Shown piece after piece: positions 35,627 to 40,177 of a DNA stretch of 40,177 nucleotides. The stretch is from positions 1-40,177 of the forward strand of contig JAHEMG010000009.1 of assembly GCA_024643755.1 (NCBI GenBank). Direction: 5' to 3'. The notes under the pieces were generated by a model. The model did no database searches. It saw only the letters and a list, made by a program, of their open reading frames with translations, and was not told the DNA's origin. Made by a program: the position numbers and the translations under genes. Within the stretch, counting starts at the first letter, position 1, and the number at the start of each line of letters is the position of its first letter. This stretch comes from Flavobacteriales bacterium. GTDB taxonomy: Bacteria > Bacteroidota > Bacteroidia > NS11-12g > UBA955.

Positions 35627-36070
35627 ATGATGCAATTTACATTTGTGACCCAAGTATCAGCTTCTCGCGACCAGGTAGCGACACTATTCGACCAATCGCT
35701 GCTACTCAAACTCAAGCCCCCATTGGTTACGATGCGATTGTTGCAATATGATGGTCAGTTTCGGGGCGATGAATTAAAATTTGCCGTAGGCATCGGTGCA
35801 TTCACCCAAACATGGCACGGAAAAATCACCCAGCACCGCTACACCCAAAAAGATTGGCTCTTTCGCGATGAAGAAATTAGCGTCCCCCACCCCTTAAAAC
35901 GTTGGCAACATACCCACGCCCTACAAGGCAACGCCCAGGGCACACTCATCATCGATCGGGTAAAATTCCAAGGAAAAAACCGCCTCTATACACTCCTACT
36001 TTGTTTGCCCATCGCCCTTATGTTCTTGCTGCGCAAACGGCCCTATCAACGATGGCTATCGGCCCGATAA
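35627..36070 (+). CDS. SRPBCC-like protein with C-terminal membrane segment
   Basis: A 147-residue protein beginning MMQFTFVTQVSASRDQVATLFDQSLLLKLKPP, the usual first strand and helix of START/SRPBCC ligand-binding folds, followed by QTWHGKITQHRYTQKDWLFRDEEI and PLKRWQHTHAL. Unusually it ends in a hydrophobic helix (LYTLLLCLPIALMFLL, about 119-134) and a basic tail, so it is probably tail-anchored to the membrane. The ligand is unknown. The frame is open to 35603; ATG 35627 matches the fold start. Its 3' end overlaps the convergent blh gene by 25 bases. Confidence 0.75.
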   Translation: MMQFTFVTQVSASRDQVATLFDQSLLLKLKPPLVTMRLLQYDGQFRGDELKFAVGIGAFTQTWHGKITQHRYTQKDWLFRDEEISVPHPLKRWQHTHALQGNAQGTLIIDRVKFQGKNRLYTLLLCLPIALMFLLRKRPYQRWLSAR

Positions 36071-36948
36071 ATCCCATCCATCACCACCACATGGGGCAAA
36101 GTAACCAGCGACAACAAAACAAACCCCCAACCCAAATGGTGCATCACATCAAATTCTGCGGAAACCAACCACGCCAACATCGCCAAGAAACCCAACGGTA
36201 AAAAATTGACCAATACCCCCATCACAGATTTTTGGACTTTTCCACGAATGAATAACACCTGATACCGCATGGATTGCGCGGCATGCCACAAACAAAACAC
36301 CACCACAAAACCCAACAAAAGCGGCGACACCCAATACCACAAGGTCACCAAAATCCATTGCAAGAAAAACTGCCAAGCATGAGGTACCCGTCTTAGATAC
36401 AAAACACCGCCATACAACAGTCCAAACACCGCCACCAACACCAAACCCTGCTGATTTTGCATCTGCCAACCTACCACAGACAAATCCACAGAATCGCCCA
36501 TCATCTCCGAAAACAGGGACGTCGCCTCCGAGAAATGTCGCACCAACGGAAACCCCAGTAACCAAGCACCCCATAGCAGCGATTCCGGCATGTACCATTT
36601 TGATGCGTTGAAATTCGACTGTCCGAAATGATGCATTGAAATCGCTAAAAACAGCAACAGCGCTATGGCTGGCGCCCACTGCCAAAGACCCAAATACAGG
36701 GCCATACTTCCCAAATACAATCCCAAAAACCGCAGACTCCCTTTGAGCGATTTGTCGGGACGATAAAAGAAATCGTTTCCACCATGCGGCACACCCACCA
36801 AGACCAACGAAAGCACAGCCAAACCCGTTAGCATAGAGGAAGAACCACCCCATTTCCAAGCCCATGCAATGAGTAGAAACTGGAGAAAAGACTGTCCCCA
36901 AAAAAACCGATGATTTACCGATTTCAACGAATCATCAACCTTTTCCAT
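36046..36948 (-). CDS. blh: Brp/Blh-type beta-carotene 15,15'-dioxygenase
   Basis: Blh cleaves beta-carotene symmetrically to two retinal molecules, the rhodopsin chromophore. The 300-residue, highly hydrophobic protein has about eight membrane helices and the family's iron-binding histidines: VGVPHGGNDFF (54-60), AISMHHFGQSNF (His106, His107), CLWHAAQSMRYQ (about 218-229) and TLPHVVVMD near the end. It overlaps the crtY stop by 14 bases, so the two are one operon from beta-carotene formation to retinal. No rhodopsin gene is in the window. Confidence 0.9.
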   Translation of the reverse strand: MEKVDDSLKSVNHRFFWGQSFLQFLLIAWAWKWGGSSSMLTGLAVLSLVLVGVPHGGNDFFYRPDKSLKGSLRFLGLYLGSMALYLGLWQWAPAIALLLFLAISMHHFGQSNFNASKWYMPESLLWGAWLLGFPLVRHFSEATSLFSEMMGDSVDLSVVGWQMQNQQGLVLVAVFGLLYGGVLYLRRVPHAWQFFLQWILVTLWYWVSPLLLGFVVVFCLWHAAQSMRYQVLFIRGKVQKSVMGVLVNFLPLGFLAMLAWLVSAEFDVMHHLGWGFVLLSLVTLPHVVVMDGIYRADSHR

Positions 36949-38071
36949 ACGTTACAAGTGCTTTGAGAAACCAGGAAACCTGTAGACTTGAGAAAATGCG
37001 CAACTCTTCCCATATCGATGTTTTTTCATCCAAAAATTTCAAAATTCGTGTGGCTGGCTGACGGCTAAACAATCGCTCGAAAATCGCTTTACCACGGTGA
37101 GGGGTTGACGACAACATGTGCAACAAAAGTGCATCATAAAAACGGAATCTCCGTTTGCGATAAATGGTGGGCAAAGGTTTTTTGTTTTTCAGGGCGATGG
37201 CCAATTCTCTAGCGTGTTTCCGCATCGCCAAGAAACCATACCCCGTGGTCGGCTTCAAGGCCCCCGCAGCCACGCCTATTGGAATGATACGCGCATTCGA
37301 CTGAGTCACTTTTTCTGTTTGGTTAAACACAGAACTCATGGGAATGGCATTGCACTCCACTTCCAAAATGGAACATTTCCAGCCCCTTTCCTTGCAAATT
37401 TCAGCGAGCATTTCTTCTCCCTCAGCCACAGTTAACGGCGATGCGTGAAATTGTGTTACTTCCACCAATCCTTCATTTTCGGCGATGGGGAGTACATACA
37501 AAAACCGCGTAGCATGGGCCTGGGGAATTGAAAAATCCATCAATGTCGCAGATTTGGTATCCCATGTCCCCTGATCCAAACGAATCCGCCATCCCACAAA
37601 AGATTGCCATAGCGATATCGCATCCGGACCTTGGAAATCAGTCAATTGACCGCTGCGAAAAAAATATTGGGCTTGCAATTTACCCTCAGCGGTTTGCACC
37701 TCAACGTATTCTTGCGATGCCTTTGCCTGCTCGATATACCCCTTATACCAATGAATATTGGGATTCTGCGATAGTTTATTTTTCACCCACCCATAAAAAT
37801 CTTGGCTTCGGGTATGACAATAAGCGTAGGGATCGATAACCTGATTGGCATTTTGAACCCGGAGCGATGTCCAGCGCTTGTCTACAAATGGAAATTCGGC
37901 CTCATCAATGGGCGTCCAAAAGCACCAAGTACGATCATTTACCTTGTTCAAATCGCCTTCAGCAATCAACAAGTGGTGATTTTGCAGCAATCCAAATTGA
38001 TCTAACCAATAGGCCAACCACAGACCTGAGGCCCCTGCTCCTTGGATGATATATTGATAAGACGAACGCAA
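36935..38071 (-). CDS. crtY: Lycopene beta-cyclase
   Basis: CrtY closes both ends of lycopene to form beta-carotene. The 378 residues begin YQYIIQGAGASGLWLAYWL, the dinucleotide-binding GxGxxG motif, followed by DRTWCFWTP, GWRIRLD, TRFLYVLPIAENEGLVEVTQF and PTTGYGFLAMRKHARELA, all family landmarks. The start is a TTG at 38071, the only start codon just ahead of the binding motif; no ATG or GTG is available there, and no clear -7 box was found, so the start is less certain than the identity. Upstream desaturase and synthase genes are not in the window. Confidence 0.92.
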   Translation of the reverse strand: MRSSYQYIIQGAGASGLWLAYWLDQFGLLQNHHLLIAEGDLNKVNDRTWCFWTPIDEAEFPFVDKRWTSLRVQNANQVIDPYAYCHTRSQDFYGWVKNKLSQNPNIHWYKGYIEQAKASQEYVEVQTAEGKLQAQYFFRSGQLTDFQGPDAISLWQSFVGWRIRLDQGTWDTKSATLMDFSIPQAHATRFLYVLPIAENEGLVEVTQFHASPLTVAEGEEMLAEICKERGWKCSILEVECNAIPMSSVFNQTEKVTQSNARIIPIGVAAGALKPTTGYGFLAMRKHARELAIALKNKKPLPTIYRKRRFRFYDALLLHMLSSTPHRGKAIFERLFSRQPATRILKFLDEKTSIWEELRIFSSLQVSWFLKALVTYGKG

Positions 38072-38107
38072 AACAATTCCCTAACAAACCCTCCAAGATG
38101 ATAATTG

Positions 38108-38201
38108 TTTGATTTTCAATCAATCAAAATGCACCCCAAAACAGAAATTAGTTACAGCACCATGCTGTTAATCGTGTAAAAAATGTGGAACGATGGGGTG
38201 C
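38108..38201. other. Inverted repeats in the crtY-tal divergent intergenic region
   Basis: This 162-base gap holds three nested or neighbouring inverted repeats: TTTGATT/AATCAAA (38108-38114 and 38122-38128), ACAGCA-CCA-TGCTGT (38154-38168), and GCACCCC/GGGGTGC (38131-38137 and 38195-38201), the last enclosing the second. They lie upstream of both genes and could be operator sites or a small structured RNA; no ORF is present. Confidence 0.4.
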
Positions 38202-38221
38202 GGGGTTGTGTATTTGATGGC

Positions 38222-38229
38222 TAACTTCG
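38222..38229 (+). promoter_or_regulatory. -7-like box TAACTTCG of the transaldolase gene
   Basis: Identical to the octamer before the GT-C gene (23745-23752) and also exactly four bases before the ATG, predicting a leaderless mRNA. Confidence 0.5.
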
Positions 38230-38233
38230 CAGC

Positions 38234-38890
38234 ATGAAATTTTTCATCGACACCGCCAACTTGGCACAAATCAAAGAAGCAAACGACCTCGGCATTCTCG
38301 ATGGCGTTACCACCAATCCCAGTTTGATGGCCAAAGAAGGCATCTTTTCAGAAGAAGCTGTTTTGAACCATTACAAAACCATTTGCGAAATGGTGGACGG
38401 CGATGTAAGTGCCGAAGTAATCAGCACTGATTTTGAAGGCATGGTGAAAGAAGGTGAAAAATTGGCCGCTTTGCACCCCAACATCGTGGTGAAAGTTCCC
38501 ATGATCAAAGACGGCATCAAAGCCATCAAATATTTCTCTGACCGCGGCATCCGCACCAACTGCACCCTGGTATTCAGTGCCGGCCAAGCCATTTTGGCAG
38601 CCAAAGCAGGTGCAACTTATTTGTCTCCCTTCGTAGGTCGCATCGACGATCAAAACTGGGAAGGCATGGACCTGATCAAGCAAATTGCTGAAATCTACGC
38701 AGTTCAAGGATACGAAACAGAAATCTTGGCAGCAAGCGTTCGTACTTCATTGCACATCGTTCAGTGCGCGCAGCACGGCGCCGATGTGGTTACCTGTCCG
38801 CTCAGCGCAATTTTGGGCCTATTGAAGCACCCATTGACCGATATTGGTTTGGCACAGTTTCTGGCCGACCATGCCAAAGGCAGCAAATAA
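38234..38890 (+). CDS. fsa: Small transaldolase / fructose-6-phosphate aldolase family protein
   Basis: A 218-residue class I aldolase of the short transaldolase family, which includes fructose-6-phosphate aldolases (Fsa) and true short transaldolases (TalC). Motifs are [35 protein letters not shown] with the Schiff-base Lys87, [12 protein letters not shown] and SPFVGRIDD. The exact activity cannot be decided by eye; in organisms lacking the long transaldolase this form serves the pentose phosphate pathway. A strong terminator follows 21 bases after the stop. Confidence 0.93.
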   Translation: MKFFIDTANLAQIKEANDLGILDGVTTNPSLMAKEGIFSEEAVLNHYKTICEMVDGDVSAEVISTDFEGMVKEGEKLAALHPNIVVKVPMIKDGIKAIKYFSDRGIRTNCTLVFSAGQAILAAKAGATYLSPFVGRIDDQNWEGMDLIKQIAEIYAVQGYETEILAASVRTSLHIVQCAQHGADVVTCPLSAILGLLKHPLTDIGLAQFLADHAKGSK

Positions 38891-38911
38891 TCGTTCATTC
38901 AAAAATTCCAT

Positions 38912-38945
38912 AAGGCCGGGAGATTTCTCCCGGCCTTTTTTTTTC
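38912..38945 (+). terminator. Rho-independent terminator of the transaldolase gene
   Basis: Perfect 10-base stem GGCCGGGAGA (38914-38923) / TCTCCCGGCC (38926-38935), extended by A-T pairs, followed by nine T residues. Confidence 0.9.
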
Positions 38946-38970
38946 TAAATTGCTAAAAAAATAATTTCGT

Positions 38971-38985
38971 TGAAGAATTTCTTCA
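38971..38985. promoter_or_regulatory. 15-base perfect inverted repeat, possible LysR-type operator
   Basis: TGAAGAA-T-TTCTTCA is a perfect 7+1+7 inverted repeat 41 bases upstream of the short LysR-type gene. Its shape (T at the left, A at the right, dyad symmetry) fits an LTTR box, so autoregulation is plausible. Confidence 0.45.
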
Positions 38986-38996
38986 CCAAACTAAAA

Positions 38997-39024
38997 CTTT
39001 GTTGAACTTTCTTTGTTGAACTTT
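38997..39024 (+). repeat. 14-base perfect tandem direct repeat before the LysR-type start
   Basis: CTTTGTTGAACTTT occurs twice head to tail (38997-39010 and 39011-39024), ending two bases before the ATG at 39027. It occupies the promoter and translation start region. It could be a recent slippage duplication or a pair of protein sites. Confidence 0.75.
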
Positions 39025-39026
39025 TT

Positions 39027-39299
39027 ATGATAGTTACCCTGAGACAAATGCAATATGTGGTTTCCGTTGCAAAGCACGGAAGTTTTTCAAAAGCTGCCGA
39101 CGAGTGTGCCGCAGACCAAAGCACAGTAAGTCAGCAAATTAAAACATTCGAAGACCGTATGAACACCAACATATTCGACAGAAGCACACTGCCTATCACG
39201 GTAACTGAAAGCGGAAAAGAGATTGTTGCGCAATGCGAAACCATCATCAATCAGGTGGAAGGCATGATCGCACCGTTCAAGAAAAAAAGAAGTATTTAA
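39027..39299 (+). CDS. Stand-alone LysR-type winged helix-turn-helix protein
   Basis: A 90-residue protein that matches only the DNA-binding domain and start of the linker helix of LysR-type regulators (CysB/OxyR group): LRQMQYVVSVAKHGSFSKAADECAADQSTVSQQIKTFEDRMNTNIFDRS, PITVTESGKEIVAQCETIINQVEGMI. The effector-binding domain of about 200 residues is missing and the frame stops after KKKRSI. No remnant of that domain lies downstream, where a convergent gene begins eight bases later. Either a naturally minimal regulator or an old truncation; the intact helix-turn-helix argues for a functional DNA-binding protein. Confidence 0.85.
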   Translation: MIVTLRQMQYVVSVAKHGSFSKAADECAADQSTVSQQIKTFEDRMNTNIFDRSTLPITVTESGKEIVAQCETIINQVEGMIAPFKKKRSI

Positions 39300-39306
39300 A
39301 AACTTT

Positions 39307-39822
39307 TTACATCAACCTACGACTGCGTCGTTCCAACAATACGATGTCGCGCCAGCGACCATCGCGCATCTGTCCGATTTTCTCGCGAGTACCCACCCGT
39401 CGAAACCCATGTTTTTCATGTAGTGCCAGACTGGCTTCGTTCTCAGGAAAAATTCCGGATTGTAATGTCCATATACCCGCTGCCTCTGATGTCTCAATGC
39501 AATGATTCATCAGTGCATTCCCTATCCCCACGCCCTGGGCATCGTTATCGATATATATACTGAGTTCTGCAACCCCTTTAAAAACGGCTCTTGCACTAAC
39601 GCCACTCAGGGCAATCCACCCCAACACGCGCTGCGTTTGCTCTTCCCGTGCTACAAATCGCGCTACGGGCATATGTTTGGCATCCCAATCCAACCATGTC
39701 GCAGCATGGGTATCATAGGTTGCATTCCCACCGGCAATGCCTTGCTCGAAAATATTAGCCACCGCAGGATAATCCTCGGCCAACATCGCATCGATATAGA
39801 ATGACTTTGTCATACCCGACAT
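39307..39822 (-). CDS. GNAT acetyltransferase, phosphinothricin-acetyltransferase-like
   Basis: A 171-residue GNAT family enzyme that uses acetyl-CoA. The PAT/YwnH subgroup pattern is seen: IDAMLAEDYPAVANIFEQGIAGGNATYDT, RVLGWIALSGVSARAVFKGVAELSIYIDNDAQGVGIGNALMNHCIE with the acetyl-CoA pyrophosphate loop QGVGIG, and LALHEKHGFRRVGTREKIGQMRDGRWRDIVLLER. Natural substrates of this subgroup are usually amino-acid analogues such as methionine sulfoximine. The frame is open to a TTG at 39837; ATG 39822 or ATG 39813 are the likely starts. It begins just after the panB stop, so may be co-transcribed with it. Confidence 0.88.
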   Translation of the reverse strand: MSGMTKSFYIDAMLAEDYPAVANIFEQGIAGGNATYDTHAATWLDWDAKHMPVARFVAREEQTQRVLGWIALSGVSARAVFKGVAELSIYIDNDAQGVGIGNALMNHCIETSEAAGIWTLQSGIFPENEASLALHEKHGFRRVGTREKIGQMRDGRWRDIVLLERRSRRLM

Positions 39823-39833
39823 GGCCACAAACC

Positions 39834-40177
39834 TCAATATTGTTCTTTTTCGTTCGGAAAATCAACCGACTTCACATCACTAATATAATTCTCAACGGCA
39901 CCTTTCATGAGCTCGTAGAGGTTCGCGTATCTGCGTAAAAACCGCGGCGAAAATTCGTTGGTGATGCCCAGCATATCGTGCACAACCAATACTTGTCCGT
40001 CTACCCCACTGCCAGCCCCGATCCCGATCACTGGAATGGTGAGATTTTCTGCTACTCGCTGGGCCAAATGGGCCGGAATTTTTTCCAATACGATGGCAAA
40101 GCAACCCGCTTCCTCCAACATCTTACTGTCGCGTATCAATTTCTCTGCTTCCGCATCTTCTGTGGCCCTTACCGTGT
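39834..40177 (-). CDS. panB: Ketopantoate hydroxymethyltransferase PanB, C-terminal part (5' end outside window)
   Basis: PanB adds a hydroxymethyl group from methylene-tetrahydrofolate to 2-oxoisovalerate in pantothenate and coenzyme A synthesis. The frame is open to the right edge (residues ...VRATEDAEAEKLIRDSKML), so about the last 114 residues are present. The family signatures GCFAIVLEKIPAHLAQRVAENL, IPVIGIGAGSGVDGQVLVVHDMLGI and FVxRY-like SPRFLRRYANL are clear. It ends next to the start of the acetyltransferase gene. Confidence 0.95.
   Translation of the reverse strand, partial: TVRATEDAEAEKLIRDSKMLEEAGCFAIVLEKIPAHLAQRVAENLTIPVIGIGAGSGVDGQVLVVHDMLGITNEFSPRFLRRYANLYELMKGAVENYISDVKSVDFPNEKEQY

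Overview
The window reads as a chromosomal segment of an aquatic-type member of the phylum Bacteroidota. The evidence is three secreted proteins with type IX secretion (T9SS, type A) C-terminal sorting domains, TAnnTTTG-type -7 promoter elements, absence of Shine-Dalgarno sequences before most starts, a split methionine synthase, and a lycopene cyclase plus Blh-type carotene dioxygenase pair. The genus cannot be read from the sequence. The segment is mostly housekeeping genes. No phage, insertion sequence, CRISPR array or rRNA was seen, and no stretch over 300 bases lacks a gene.

Layout. 1-7.9 kb: the 3' end of secA with a small overlapping zinc-type ORF, purH, pyrD, a secreted DNA/RNA nuclease, a secreted protein of unknown function, and a YyaL/SPATA20-like thioredoxin-domain protein. 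8-19 kb: a 1498-residue beta-helix/PKD T9SS protein, convergent with an Omp28-like T9SS protein; the three-gene proton-translocating transhydrogenase operon pntAa-pntAb-pntB; and a third T9SS protein. 19-29.4 kb: recJ, a secreted PLP-dependent class V aminotransferase, a GT-C membrane glycosyltransferase, leucine dehydrogenase, a membrane protein translationally coupled to a stand-alone homocysteine methyltransferase domain (MetH part 1), a Cys-rich exported protein, and gdhA-psd. 29.5-34.2 kb: a three-gene overlapping operon (glycosyltransferase GT4, asparagine synthase-like amidotransferase, flippase), probably for a surface polysaccharide. 34.3-40.2 kb: tRNA-His, queD-folE (pterin/queuosine precursors), a membrane-anchored SRPBCC protein, crtY-blh (beta-carotene to retinal), a small transaldolase, a stand-alone LysR-type DNA-binding domain, a GNAT acetyltransferase and the 3' part of panB.

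Genes working together: crtY and blh would make beta-carotene and cleave it to retinal, implying a rhodopsin encoded elsewhere. The pnt operon balances NADPH against NADH, next to two amino-acid dehydrogenases a few kb away. The GT4/asnB/flippase operon would assemble and export a glycan.

Two sequence-level patterns stand out beyond the gene list. First, four long GC-rich perfect or near-perfect inverted repeats lie inside coding sequences (yyaL, metH1, and twice in asnB) without disturbing the reading frame or the apparent protein length; three of them share arm sequence. Second, about ten genes have a TAnnTTTG or TAACTTCG -7 box placed only 4-7 bases before the start codon, which predicts leaderless mRNAs and revises several starts.
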